Under the pieces are notes generated by a model, which saw nothing but the letters and a program-made list of their open reading frames with translations, had not been told where the DNA came from and searched no databases. Both the position numbers and the translations under genes were made by a program. A stretch of 64,000 nucleotides of DNA from Cylindrotheca closterium. Its lineage: Eukaryota > Bacillariophyta > Bacillariophyceae > Bacillariales > Bacillariaceae. The DNA is taken from assembly GCA_933822405.4 (NCBI GenBank), contig CAKOGP040001947.1, forward strand, positions 62,001-126,000. The letters are read 5' to 3'. Of the stretch, positions 45,282 to 56,459 are shown piece by piece. The first letter of the stretch is position 1. Each line of letters starts with the position of its first letter.

Positions 45282-46796
45282 TCAACATACTGCCGTTATT
45301 GAATAGCGTTCGTCATTCCCATGCGAAAACAGATCAGACCTCGATTTGCACAAATACCCAAACACATTGCCAATCACGACATCTGCACCACATTGACACC
45401 GACAGTCCTTTCGGATAGTGTAATCAGTTTCCAAATCTTCTTTCCGCATCAGGCTCATCTGAATCTTCCAAAGTGCTAGCTCTATAAGTGATGTCGCTTC
45501 AATCATCACGCAGTATCTCGCATACTTCTTGAAACTGTCGAAACGTTGGCATTTAGTCTCAAAGTCATCATCGCTCTGTATCGACTCGAATCGACGAAGC
45601 AGCTCGGCTTCCTTGGATTGCCCAAGATGCCGCATATTCAATTTATCCATCACTAGTTTCTGGAGTACCATTTTCACAAACGGCATGGCATGGCTGGACG
45701 TATGTTTCAGCAGATACTGCATCATCATTTGCCCATGTGTGTCTTTTCGTTCCAGAACCTCGATAGGATAATGATCAACAAGGCATTGGAAGAGGTCAAT
45801 TCTCGGATTTGCTGCTGTAGCGATAACGTGAAATGGCGTCAAGCCAAAACAGTCTTGAAGATATTCCGCATTTGAGGCATTCTCGTCAGTGCCAAGTACT
45901 TCCATTAGTTCCTCCACGGTCGCTCGCGAGGAGTAGTAGCATACCTTGTGGACCGGAAGGTAGGTGTATCGATCTCGAATACGCCGGACGAGGTTCTCAT
46001 ATCGCTCGTTCCGATTCTTGCCATTAATTAGCATCTTTTCACAGCCAACAAAGGAATCCCATCCCTGTTTCCAATTTGGGACCCAAACGTTGATCAAATT
46101 TGTGCAGCCCTTGAAAATCGATCCTTCAATTCGCAATTCGTCAATCTGTTGAATCTCGACGCCGAAGAGGCTAGTGCACCCCCTGAAGGTGCCGGGTCGA
46201 ATATAGTCGTATTTTGGAACAGCAACAGCAGTTAGGGATGTACAATTTTTGAACACTTCGGCACCAATGTAATCCATTTTCTGTGGAAGAGTCACATCAG
46301 CTAGCGAAGAGCAGTTCATAAAGGCACAGTCGCCGATGGTATCCAACGATCCTTGTTCATGACACCGAGCACTCTTCAGCGAGAAACATCCTTCGAACGC
46401 ATCCATACCAATGGACGTGACTGTTTTTGGAAGATCCACTTCCAACAGGGAAGTACACTTTCGGAACGCCTGACCACGAATGCACCTTAGTCCTTCCTGA
46501 AATTCCACCTTGGTCAAGTTGGCGCACCCTTTAAAGGCTCCCATGTCTATGGCTCTCACGCTCCGCCCAATCGAAAGGTGACGGAGCGTTTGGCAATTTC
46601 GAAAGCATTCGGTAATTATTTTTTCCACCGCTTCGCTCGTGGTGACATGAGAGATACCCGCCGGGATGGTTTTCTTGGGCTTTCCTTCGTATGCAAATTG
46701 TACTACTCCTACAGCAGTCGTATCATCTTCCTGATCATGAACATTGTCAATAATCGTCTTTTGGCGTTTTGCCGGACGTTGTCGTCGTCGATACAT
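45282..46796 (-). CDS. BspA-type leucine-rich repeat protein (tandem copy 2)
   Basis: A close paralogue of the gene at 43453-44949, 504 residues from ATG 46796 (MYRRRQRPAKRQKTI). The frame is open further up, but the homology with copy 1 starts near here. It shares the LRR_5 repeats (AFKGCANLTKVEF, AFRKCTSLLEVDL, VFKNCTSLTAVAV), the ankyrin-like half and the Cys-rich C terminus (CRCQCGADVVIGN). The basic RRRQRPAKRQK stretch could be a nuclear signal. Clear tandem duplication; both copies are intact. Function unknown beyond probable protein binding. Confidence 0.85.
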   Translation of the reverse strand: MYRRRQRPAKRQKTIIDNVHDQEDDTTAVGVVQFAYEGKPKKTIPAGISHVTTSEAVEKIITECFRNCQTLRHLSIGRSVRAIDMGAFKGCANLTKVEFQEGLRCIRGQAFRKCTSLLEVDLPKTVTSIGMDAFEGCFSLKSARCHEQGSLDTIGDCAFMNCSSLADVTLPQKMDYIGAEVFKNCTSLTAVAVPKYDYIRPGTFRGCTSLFGVEIQQIDELRIEGSIFKGCTNLINVWVPNWKQGWDSFVGCEKMLINGKNRNERYENLVRRIRDRYTYLPVHKVCYYSSRATVEELMEVLGTDENASNAEYLQDCFGLTPFHVIATAANPRIDLFQCLVDHYPIEVLERKDTHGQMMMQYLLKHTSSHAMPFVKMVLQKLVMDKLNMRHLGQSKEAELLRRFESIQSDDDFETKCQRFDSFKKYARYCVMIEATSLIELALWKIQMSLMRKEDLETDYTIRKDCRCQCGADVVIGNVFGYLCKSRSDLFSHGNDERYSITAVC

Positions 46797-47276
46797 TTGA
46801 TTTCGCTGTGATATGTCTTGTGATGTCGTGTGATGTCTTTTGATGTCTTTTTTAACAGTAGAATGAATGAATAAATGAATGAATGAACCGTTGTATGAGA
46901 GATCTATCGTAGCACGCAAATCGAGACTTGAGTATCACAACTTTTTATTGTTTCAATTGGTCACTTGGGGTGAAGGGAACGTAATATCGCTCGCTGCCGG
47001 CAGCCTCAGAGTAGGCGCAAACAGCATTGTCGGGTGCAGTACAGTAGCATCTGTTCTCCTTTTTATTCGTATCTTTCCCATTTTATTTTATTTTGGATTC
47101 CGTGAGTCGAGTCGACACATTCGACCACGATCAGAATCTTCTGACGCAGTCGTCATTATTCATCGAAGATCCGCGAAATCAGTAGCTGACACCTTGCAGG
47201 AACAACACAGCCCAGCAGCTTGTGAATCCCGTCTCTTTCATCACAACAAACACACACAAACAAAGAGAAACAGAAT
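46797..47276. other. Divergent promoter region, LRR copy 2 / MsrA
   Basis: Contains GAATGAATGAATAAATGAATG near 46861 and TGATGTCNTNTGATGTC repeats just upstream of the LRR start. No gene seen. Confidence 0.5.
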
Positions 47277-48788
47277 ATGTTCAAGACAACCATTAGTTTC
47301 CTGTTCATGTTTAGTGCTGCTTCCGCTTTTGCTCCTTCCATTGTTGTCCGTGCCGCCCCCAAGACCACCGCTGCCCGAACCCGACATAACCAACAACAAC
47401 CTTTGAGAATGATTGGTAGTATTTTGGATCTCCTCGGAGGTGCAGGAAAAGGGGAATTGATTGCTCCCGAAAAGGCTCTTCCAGGAAGAGAAACCAAGAT
47501 GGCCAACATTGATGGATATCGCCATTATGTTTTGGGAAACAAATTGACAGGTGGGTTTTTTCATAAAAGAAAACAGCAAGAGAGAGAGAGTTGTTGTTGC
47601 AATTTTGGTCGGTGTTATGTCTAGCTAGTACCAATCCTATCGGTGTCTGTGTCGATGCCACACGTTTCAATCTGAAACTTGGAGTCCCCTATACTATGAT
47701 ACGTGAAGGACATGAGGGCGTTCTTATCGTCCTGCTTCCACTTTTTTGAATCCAAACGTGTACCTCACCTTTTGTCTTTCAAATTCTTCTTTTTTTGCAA
47801 CCATTGTAGAGGTCCCCGAGGGTTACAAGGAAGCTGTCTTTGCCAACGGTTGCTTCTGGGGTTCCGAAAAGGGTATTTGGAGATTGCCCAAGGGTATCCA
47901 CTCCACCGCGGTTGGATATTGTGCTGGGTAAGTACTACTAGAATTGTCGTGTGTTGTCGTGTGTTGTCGTTTGGACATTTTGATTCATTCTTCTCACAAT
48001 ACATGTAAAATGTATACATGCATATACATGCATATACATACATATATATTCATATTATGTATGTTATAGATTCACCCCCAATCCTACCTACGAAGAAGCC
48101 TGCAGCGGCCTCACGGGCCATACCGAAGGCGTCCGCGTCGTGTACAATCCCAAAGAAGTGAGCTTTGTCGACATTCTTCGTTGGTTCTGGGAAGCCCATG
48201 ATCCTACAAGTGGCATGGGACAAGGGAATGATCGTGGTACCCAATACCGATCCGGTTTTTATTACTTTGACGACGAACAAAAGGCCTTGATCAATGCCAG
48301 CAAGGCTGCTTACGAAAAAGCCTTGGGAGGTTCGAGGGAAATCACCACGGAGATTGCCGCCGCCAGTGATTATGAAAAGTATGGAGGATTGTGGTACTTT
48401 GCCGAACAATAGTAAGTGAATATGGTTGCAGTGTTGGATGAATGTTTTGAATGTATTGAATGAATGTATTGAATCATATGATATGATATCATTTTTTCTC
48501 ACTTTTCCCTTGTTGCTCTCATCACTATATATATATAATAACTAACTCACCAACTACAGTCATCAACAATACTTGGCCAAACCTGGATCCCGTCCGTATT
48601 GTTCCGCCCAACCTCAAGGCGTGGCCCTTCCTGACTATTCCGAATGGAGTCCCTTTGCCAAGGATTCGCCGGAATACAAAAAGCATGAACCTACCTTGCC
48701 AGCCAGTTTCTGGAGCAAGTATGCACCCAAGCGTGGTTGTTCGGTAGTCCAAGAACCCAACGACGTCATTGATGAATCTACTTTTTAA
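47277..48788 (+). CDS. msrA: Peptide methionine sulfoxide reductase A, plastid type
   Basis: Exons 47277-47550, 47810-47927, 48070-48411 and 48560-48788 join in frame to 320 residues. The N terminus [20 protein letters not shown] has the signal-peptide-plus-AFAP cleavage site that sends proteins to complex plastids of diatoms, followed by a Lys/Arg/Thr-rich transit region. The enzyme domain has the catalytic motif [12 protein letters not shown] (Cys about 106), then [28 protein letters not shown] and YHQQYL. MsrA reduces the S-epimer of methionine sulfoxide back to methionine with thioredoxin as donor. C-terminal Cys in RPYCSAQ and KRGCSVV could be the resolving residues. A repair role in the plastid under photo-oxidative stress follows. 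Confidence 0.92.
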
Positions 48789-49083
48789 ATACTACTATTA
48801 TTATACTAATAATAATAATAAGAAAGGTAATACAATAATAACAAAGAAAAGAACGATCGATGTAGGAGATGTGTTGGATGTGAAATCAATCATCATCGCG
48901 CACTTGATATATATATTTCAGAGATGAATCAGCAACGACGAAGAGGCTGCTTACTAATAAGTTTCCTGCAATGAAGTCTTACAATGCAAAATAAATGTTG
49001 ATTCAATAAATGATAATACAAATTTCATTTTTTTCATTCTTTGTTTCATTATTTTTTAAACTCTTTTTGCACAATTGCTACTC

Positions 49084-49878
49084 TTAGAATCCAGCAGAAG
49101 CGTTAGGATCGACCATTGGAACTGGATCCACTGGAGGCATGGCCTCCATTGGTGGAGCAGCGGCCATGGCAGCAGCAGCACGCGCTTGTTCCTGAGCCGC
49201 AAGCATCGCTTCTGGATCCACTTCTGGCTTGGGTTCATGAATCTTGACGACATCATCCAATGGAATCTTGGGACCCATCTTACCCGAAGGATCGTGTGGC
49301 AAAAAGATGGAAACCTTGATTCCAATGACACCTTGTCTCATGAGTACGTGACGGACGGCAGTATCCGTGTACACTTGTCCGGCATGTCCCGTCTTGATCA
49401 TGTAACCATCTCCAAACTTCATGCCCTTGGCACGTTGTCCACGAAGCTTTCCAGTGACGATGACTTCGCAACCCTTGGCAGAAGCTTCCATGACGAATCG
49501 GACGACACCGTAACAGGCTCTTCGGACGGCAAGTCCTCCCAACAATTTGAATTTCAAGGATTCGGCTTGGGCTTGGGCGCAGAGACCACGGTTCTGGACA
49601 CGCTCGGCGTATAGCTCCACAGCGCCATCGGCAAAGCCGAATCTCTTTTGGACGACGGAGGTCAATTCACGGATGCGACGTCCATTCTCTCCCAACACGT
49701 TTTGGGTGCGGGTGGCACGGATGATGATTTCGGTGCGGTGGGGAGTGGTACGAACTTCGACACCAGCGTAACCATCTTCGGCCAATTCGCGGGTCAACAA
49801 CTCATTCAATTCGGAATAGAAGACTCCGTCAGCGACGAATTTCCTCTTGCAGGACAATCTTTTCAACGAGGTGGCCAT
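49084..49878 (-). CDS. RPS3: 40S ribosomal protein S3 (uS3)
   Basis: A single exon of 264 residues. The KH type-2 domain ([23 protein letters not shown], GxxG loop GENG) and the C-terminal S3 domain ([28 protein letters not shown]) are complete. The start [20 protein letters not shown] differs only in the first residues from other eukaryotic S3. The Ala/Met/Pro-rich tail is variable in the family. It lines the mRNA entry channel of the small subunit. Divergent from RPL26 across a 742-bp intergenic region. Confidence 0.97.
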   Translation of the reverse strand: MATSLKRLSCKRKFVADGVFYSELNELLTRELAEDGYAGVEVRTTPHRTEIIIRATRTQNVLGENGRRIRELTSVVQKRFGFADGAVELYAERVQNRGLCAQAQAESLKFKLLGGLAVRRACYGVVRFVMEASAKGCEVIVTGKLRGQRAKGMKFGDGYMIKTGHAGQVYTDTAVRHVLMRQGVIGIKVSIFLPHDPSGKMGPKIPLDDVVKIHEPKPEVDPEAMLAAQEQARAAAAMAAAPPMEAMPPVDPVPMVDPNASAGF

Positions 49879-50620
49879 GGTTGTGTTGGATCAATATATA
49901 GTATCAACTGTTGTTGAAATAGAAGATGACAAAGCGTTGTCGGGATACCCTTGCCGAGTTTCGGGGATTTTGTTGCGGATTCCCGGGTACGGCACTTTCC
50001 TACCAGATTTTCACGCAAAAATCGAACCTGGGAGGTAATCGGTAAATGTCAGTCCATCGTCCGTGCTATTTCATCATTACCACCTACTAAAAACCTTTTT
50101 CGGAGGAGTCAAATCAAATCAATCGAACCTATCGATTTTTGCTCGGTCTCGTTGCGTCCAACACTACCGGTACCGCTACAACAACCTTGTCGAATGTGAG
50201 TGTCACCACCATGGCCTTTTTTTTCTTCTGGAACTACTGATGAAATGAGATGATCGGAGATAAAAGTGGATGAATGATGGATAGATGGATAGATGGATAG
50301 ATGGATGCTTGTAGTTCACAGTGCTTGTAGGATGGATGGATGGATGAATGGATGGATGAATGAATGGGAGGAGTCAATGATCATATCATGATCGGATGGA
50401 TACAAGCATTCATGCACGCATTCAAACCATGTCATTCCTATTCCACAACCGCACAAGAGCAACACCATACTTTCCTGCAACACAATCATTGAATCCACTC
50501 TCTCTACAGTTCCTCGTCTGTCATCAAGTTTTCAAATTACCATCATTTCCTGTCACTCACACACACAATATCGCTTTCTTTTTTATCTTCCCAACGCAGA
50601 CTTTATTATACACAAATAAT
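49879..50620. promoter_or_regulatory. Shared divergent promoter of RPS3 and RPL26
   Basis: Two ribosomal protein genes start on either side, so this region must drive both. It contains a GGATGGATGAATG/GATAGATG microsatellite (about 50275-50370) and a pyrimidine-rich stretch before RPL26. No core promoter element could be named. Confidence 0.6.
50275..50370. repeat. GATG/GATA tetranucleotide microsatellite
   Basis: Interrupted tetranucleotide repeats (GGAT/GATA/GAAT) between the RPS3 and RPL26 start codons. Confidence 0.85.
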
Positions 50621-51037
50621 ATGAAGTTCAACACTGAAGTCTCTTCTTCCCGCCGCAAGGCCCGCAAGGCTCACTTTGGTGCCCACTCGGAGGCCCGAAG
50701 AAAGCTCATGTCGGCCAATCTATCCAAAGAATTGCAAGCCAGACACGGTGTGCGTAGCATGCCCATTCGCAAGGACGACGAAGTGCTGATTACCAGAGGC
50801 ATGTACAAGACCCGCGAGGGCAAGGTCACGGCCGTCTACCGTAAAAAGTGGGTCGTCCACGTCGAGCGCATTTCGCGAGAAAAGTCCAATGGGTCTACGG
50901 TCCAAGTGGGCATTCCCGCTTCGGCCTTGGTCATTACCAAGCTAAAGATGGACAAGGACCGCAAGGCCAAGTTGGAAGCCAAGTCCAAGAATAAGGAGGG
51001 AGGAAAGACCGATGTTGCCATGAGCAATGTTGACTAA
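50621..51037 (+). CDS. RPL26: 60S ribosomal protein L26 (uL24)
   Basis: Single exon, 138 residues, from ATG 50621 ([19 protein letters not shown]). The KOW motif ([18 protein letters not shown]) and the basic N terminus with the [15 protein letters not shown] box are typical. Complete and of normal length. It binds 23S/28S rRNA near the peptide exit tunnel. Divergent to RPS3, which suggests joint expression. Confidence 0.97.
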   Translation: MKFNTEVSSSRRKARKAHFGAHSEARRKLMSANLSKELQARHGVRSMPIRKDDEVLITRGMYKTREGKVTAVYRKKWVVHVERISREKSNGSTVQVGIPASALVITKLKMDKDRKAKLEAKSKNKEGGKTDVAMSNVD

Positions 51038-51535
51038 AACACCTTGTGCTTTAATAATGAAGAAAAAAATATACCATATCACCATAAAGAATGCCTCAAA
51101 CTTGTGCAGTGTGTGTTTGTGTTTTTGTTTTTGCAGAACACACACATTCACACTCACTTTTGAAGGATTGCTTTCTCTTCGTGTCTCGTTTTGATCGAGA
51201 CTATCTAGTCATCATGCCCTTTTTGTTATTGTTGTGTATGTCTTTACTATTTTCATTGTTTGATTGTATCATCGTCTCGAAATTATGTTTGGCAACGGTG
51301 CCGTAGTAAAGCTGACAATCAACCTTTTCTTCGTGGAGGACGACGTGTTGTATCTGCAAGTGCGATGATGATGAAAAGAGTGAATGAACGAACGAATGAA
51401 CGAATGAACGAATGAACGAATCCGTGTATCAAAACTAGACTTTGTGTATCTTACTACTTTATATATATACATACATTAGGTACCTATGCTCTACAAGCAA
51501 AACACAGTACTTCTTTCTTCCTTTTTCTCTTCTTC
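51038..51535. other. Intergenic region, convergent 3' ends
   Basis: Non-coding between RPL26 and the GT31-like gene. It holds GT-rich and GAATGAACGAATGAAC simple repeats near 51120 and 51385-51420. Confidence 0.5.
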
Positions 51536-53093
51536 TTATAGTGGTGCTGCTGGTGGTGGCCCCACTGGATATTCCCAAAAGCGTTGCGACTTGGTCAATG
51601 GTACTACGTGAATCGGAGAGGGTGCATGCCATACCATTGCACTAATGTCATGATCTTCCAATCCCTCCAAGTATCCACCAAAGCCAATGCGAGATTTGGC
51701 ATACAAGGCTTCGTTGGCCACAAAATGCACCAGGTCGGATGACAAAAAGTAAAGTTGTCCATCCACATATAGATGGACACCACCAAATTCGTTCCCCCAA
51801 AAGGACTCCAAGCGATCCATTTGCGACGGATGAGGTTTGGTGGGTGGCTTGTTCAACTTGCGTTGCTTCACTTGAGAAGGCTTCGATGACGACAACGAGT
51901 CGTCGTATCCTTTGCGAAATTCCTCATCGACAGCTTCAAAGTCACCCCACCACATGGCCTTGTCTCGCAAGGCACCACCAATCATGTTGGTATTGTAGGG
52001 TGCCGGGGGCAATTGATCGACGGCAAAGGAAAAGAAATCCTTCCAATTCACCTTGGTTTGAGCATCAATCTTCATGACATAGTCAATGGTATTAACTTGT
52101 CCTTGTTCTTGATGTCCTTCTTGTTGTTGTTTGAGGAGCAGCGAGGCAAAGTACAAAAAGGTTTGACTCTTGCCTTGATGTTCATTTTCGCTGCGAGTGG
52201 AATGCAAAGTAGTGACAGGTGAGGAAACAAATAGAGAGAAAGAGAGAGTATCGGCAGTGTGAGAAGAAAAAAAGTGTTGCTGGTTCTTCCATTTTCTTTT
52301 TCTATCAGCAGTTCAAAACGTACCGAATATTGAGCAAAGTGCAATCATTCTCGTGAACATCCTTTGGAAGATTTTGACCCTTCGTATTGACCAACAAGGA
52401 GTGATGCTGGGCAGTAGCCGCCTTATTCTTATTAGTATTATTCTCGTCATCTGGAACGGTGAGGAGTTCTGTAGGAGCATTCGGATCCATGTTCCCACCA
52501 ATGACAAAGGTATAAATGACTTGACATGCCTCTTTTTCGCTCAACGACAGTTTGGTACTACTTTCATAGTCTCCCAATGCGCAAATATGCTGAGAATATT
52601 GGGCAAGGTTTTGACGGTGCCAATCTTTGGAAGGATCGTCAAGTGTCGTAAAGATTCCGACCAAGGTTTTGGGAAATGGAATGGTGGTGGTGGTGGATAC
52701 TTCTCTCAAGTGCCGCCGTTGTTGGACAGCATTGTTGTTGTTGTTGTTGTTGTTCCAAGATGATGGAGTATTCGATTGCTTGTTTGCGGTCGTCAGTTGT
52801 GTAGGTTCTGCCATTCCCCCAATTGTCGTACCATCGGGTGAATGATTCCATGTAGCTACTTGCACGAGGAGGAGGAGGAGGCCCAAGGCAAAGGTGCTAG
52901 CCAAGGTCCAGTTCAACACGAACGACCGTCTTGTTGTTGTTTTTGATTGCTTCCTTCGGTGTGGCATTTCGTCAGTGGGATAGCAGTGATCGTCAGATGA
53001 TAATTCTTGCAGCTGATTTCGATGGGGATGTTGCTGTTCAATTCCTCTTCGTCTCCCTCTTCCCAGCATGGTGATAGTCATGGTCAACACCAA
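51536..53093 (-). CDS. GT31-like beta-1,3-hexosyltransferase
   Basis: Exons 53093-52324 and 52190-51536 (phase 2) give 474 residues; ATG 53069 is an alternative start. A basic cytosolic N terminus and one membrane helix (LNWTLASTFALGLLLLLVQVA, about 60-80) give type II Golgi topology. A poly-Asn run (about 115-122) lies in the stem. Catalytic-region motifs: NIRENEHQGKSQTFLYFASL (around the splice), DYVMKIDAQTKV, IGGALRDKAMWW, YVDGQLYFLSSDLV and LEDHDISAMVW. The layout fits the galactosyl/GlcNAc-transferase family 31. The usual DxD metal motif appears as DAQ, so metal binding may differ. Donor and acceptor unknown. Confidence 0.75.
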
Positions 53094-53356
53094 TATTGGT
53101 AGTGTACGGGTGTACTATCGTGAATTTCAATTTTGTCACTTTTTCCGTTTTTTGAAAAAAGTTTGTTGTTTCAAATGACAAAAGGGGGAAACGGAACATG
53201 TTCACTTCAGAAACGTACTATACCAAAAATAGGTGACATTAGGGGGAGATATTCTGGTGCCATCCATACTTTGATGAGCGATGAGCGATATCAGAAATCA
53301 ATAGAATGAAAATAACCGCGGCTGGACTTGAGTTGTTACTGACATACTCAAGCTGA

Positions 53357-55106
53357 ATGACTTCTTATCACTACTTTGGAAACGAAGGAGAAACTATCCT
53401 AGAAGACGTGACGGAGTTAGTCGTTCATCCTCTGGTGCAGGAGATTCCCTCTTGTCGCCATCTCCAACAGCTGACATGCGTGAACTTCAATAATAATGCA
53501 TCATCCTCCTCTCTCAGAATCATTAAACGTGGTACCTTCAATGAATGTAGAAATCGAAATTCCTTCATCCGTAACGAGCATTGGAATGTGGGCCTTTGAG
53601 GACTGCCAGTCATTGGCAAAAGTTCATTTTCATCATCATAATCATCATGAGGATGGTGCTGGTGCTGATGCTGGTTCATCATCATCATCATTGGCTACCA
53701 TGGGAGATATGGCCTTTGCTGGTTGCAAATCTTTGACTCATATCAGCATTCCCTCTAGTGTGGAGATCATTCGAACTGCGGCATTTTGTCTCTGCAGTCA
53801 GTTGGCAACGGTGTCCTTCTAGGAAGGACTGAGGAGAATTGACCAGTACGCTTTTGGCAGGTGTGAAACGTTGGAACATGTGGACATTCCGAGGACTCTT
53901 GAGATTTTGGGCGACAAAGCCTTTCTTGACTGCACATCATTGCAAACAGTGAATATTCACGAAATAGGAAACTTGAGGGTGATTGGACAGAATGCTTTTG
54001 ATGGATGTGTCAAATTGAAGACGATCAGCATCCCTTCCACTATTGAGCGCCTTGCAAGAAAGACATTCCAGAACTGCGAATCTTTGTTGGAAATCAAGTT
54101 CCAAAATGGTCTCAAATATGTGGAAGACAGTGCCTTTCACTCATGCAAGAATTTGCAATCGGTTGCGTTACCAAAGTCGGTAGAAGTGATTGGTACTCTG
54201 GCGTTTGGACAATGTTCCAAGTTGGTGTCCGTCGAATGGGTGGGAGCGTGTAGTAGAGGTACGGAGATACAGGATGACGCCTTTGCGGAATGCAAGTCTT
54301 TAATAAATATTTGCCTTTCCGACGATGTCCATTCCGGCGGGGTGAGTGCCGGCAGCTTTCGAGGCTGTACAGCGCTGGAGAATCAATACGGCGACACGAA
54401 TACTATTTCGCTTGCCCTGACGCATCGTTTCGAGGACTTTCCGGTACACAACAAATGTTACCATGCCTCTGTGACAACAGCAGATGAGCTGGCCCGGGAG
54501 ATTGAATCGTTAATGCAATCGTCGTCGCAGGGCAATGATATCTGCGATCGTTTGGTAGATCCTTTCGGTATGACACCCTTTCACATTCTACTATCGGCTG
54601 CAAACTGCAAAATCGATCTTTTGCAAGTTCTACTAGATGCATATCCAGCACATGTTCTTGGATGGAAAGACGTGAACGAAAAGAACGCCGTTGAATACTT
54701 CTGTCAACGAAGTTACCATCTGTCTGAAGATTCACAACTCATCCTACAAGCGACCCTTCAAAGATGGTTAGTGGATTCAATATCGAGTTGGAATGCTGGG
54801 TTGGAAGCGTGGACACTGGACATGGCGAATAGGATGAATGCAATAGTTGCTGAAAGTGAATTGACTGAAAGACAATCTTTGCTTCAGGAAGCATCAATCG
54901 TTCTATCGCGGTACGAGCGCATGGAAGCTACAACGTTGTTAGAGTTGTCATGATGGAAATTAGAATTGAAATTGGGCCATCATGCATTAGCAGAGGATGT
55001 AGCAAGAACGACAGTCCATCAGGATGACCGACAAGCATATCGGATTCGAAATGGCTCTTCAGTTATCATTCCGAATGTGACTGCATTCCTCGATGAAACT
55101 ATCTAG
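53357..55106 (+). pseudogene. Broken BspA-type LRR gene
   Basis: This belongs to the family of the genes at 43.4-46.8 kb. The relic starts MTSYHYFGNEG and reaches KRGTFNEC. A frameshift near 53548 moves it into the frame of VEIEIPSSVTSIGMWAFEDC. TAG at 53820-53822 interrupts ATVSF-EGLRRIDQYAFGRC in the same frame, and TGA at 54951-54953 interrupts TLLELS-WKLELKLG. After that the frame continues through RNGSSVIIPNVTAFL, the family C terminus, to a stop at 55104-55106. Two nonsense codons and one shift without splice signals make a functional protein unlikely. A His/Asp repeat insertion lies near 53.64 kb. The 360-codon stretch 53871-54953 is otherwise well kept, so decay is recent or the sequence has errors. 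Confidence 0.75.
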
Positions 55107-55298
55107 CTATGTAACAATGCTTTGTTGGCTCCTCAGTCACTACTATACTTATTAGGTTCCACTTTGAAATCGGCAGGTCTCCTGACCATTGATCCATCCT
55201 TTCATTATAGTGTAATAGGACTTATTCATCGTCTAGATTGAGGACCGATCTTCTTCTCTGTATAGAGCTCCATGCGATAATTGTGAATCATTACTTGA

Positions 55299-55796
55299 TT
55301 ATTGCGTCCAATCGCAAAATCTCTGCGCTCCAACAGTTGAAAGGTTTTGCTTTTCAAAAAAGGGTTTGGCTCCTTCACTCGAAAAGGTTTGAATCATAAG
55401 CTTGCTGGTGCTGGTGATGGTGGCATCATTGGATACTGCTGGCTTCTTTAGTGCTTCTTGTAGCACTTGCTGATAGAGGCGACTGGCGATTCCTTGTCGA
55501 AAATATGATGGGTGAATGTACAAAAGATCACGCTCTTTGCAACTTGGTTTCCAATCAATATAGCCCGCAATCATGATCATTGTTATATCTTCTGTAGGAG
55601 TATTCTTAGTTGATGACACTTCATCCTTTTTACTGGTGCCAGTAGTAGTAGGAACGGCTACCCAAGATATTCTATCATCTTCTTGTATCATGTCTTGGAT
55701 ACGATTCATATATGGAAGTAGCTCATGCCAAACTTGGATTTGTTCGGCCTCGTAGTAGGGTTGTTGTGACAATGAAGAAGACAAATGATGACACAC
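55299..55796 (-). CDS. GNAT-family N-acetyltransferase, N terminus unclear
   Basis: About 165 residues are open. Recognisable are PYYEAEQIQVW (end of helix 2), then WVAVP, a loop, MIAGYIDW, and the acetyl-CoA motif LLYIHPSYFRQGIASRLYQQV, followed by KPFFEKQNL, the typical GNAT end. The first beta strand should lie upstream, but the frame has no ATG: it begins at a GTG after a stop. A frame upstream on the same strand (to 55957, MTVHVIDIYCDD) could be a first exon, though no clean splice was found. The gene is either spliced in a way I missed or 5'-broken. Substrate unknown. Confidence 0.6.
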   Translation of the reverse strand: MCHHLSSSLSQQPYYEAEQIQVWHELLPYMNRIQDMIQEDDRISWVAVPTTTGTSKKDEVSSTKNTPTEDITMIMIAGYIDWKPSCKERDLLYIHPSYFRQGIASRLYQQVLQEALKKPAVSNDATITSTSKLMIQTFSSEGAKPFFEKQNLSTVGAQRFCDWTQ

Positions 55797-56459
55797 ATGT
55801 CTTCAACATGGCTGCAATCCCACCAGCATCCTCCAATCAAGCTTGCCGAATTGATACGCTCATTGTCATCGTTATTACCATAGCGCCCACGACCCACACC
55901 GTAGTCGCCCAATCCCTCTATATCGTCACAATAGATGTCAATAACATGGACCGTCACATTGTGCTATAGTAACTACAGTAAGCGGTGGGTTTTTGCGTGA
56001 GTTACAGAATGCGATGATGGACAGACGTAGCATGTCGAGTATGTCGAATTTCGATCGTTCGGCCTGATTGATTCATTCGTTTTCGACGTTCGTGTCTCTT
56101 AAGTCGAAATTTGCCGTGTGTCCTTATGTAAACAAAAGATCGACAACTGACATGTGCTGAAGTTCGGGAGAAATGAAGCGAATTTTAGATGAGAATCGTG
56201 GTGCCGGTACCAGTATGGATATGCCAGCTTCCCACACCATAGATTGGGTTGAGGATATTCTAATAGACGCTGTAATGAAGTGTTATAATACACTATGCTA
56301 TTATAATATGTAAAATGTCATCATCTGAGATTCATTCTAGTTGTGATGATGAAGAAGAGCCGCCGCATGATATAGTAGCAATCCCATTACATTGTACATC
56401 ATAGCAGGAGTGCTGTATTCACAGATTCGTAGCAATATTGTTCTTTTTCCATCTTGCTC
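55797..56459. other. Intergenic region
   Basis: Apart from the possible 5' exon of the GNAT gene (55797-55957) nothing coding is seen. It includes GATTGATTCATTCG near 56064. Confidence 0.4.

Noticed and set aside
53820..54953. Possible use of TAG/TGA as sense codons in the LRR relic
   Set aside because: TAG and TGA end or interrupt frames like normal stops elsewhere in the window, and a frameshift is also present, so decay is simpler.
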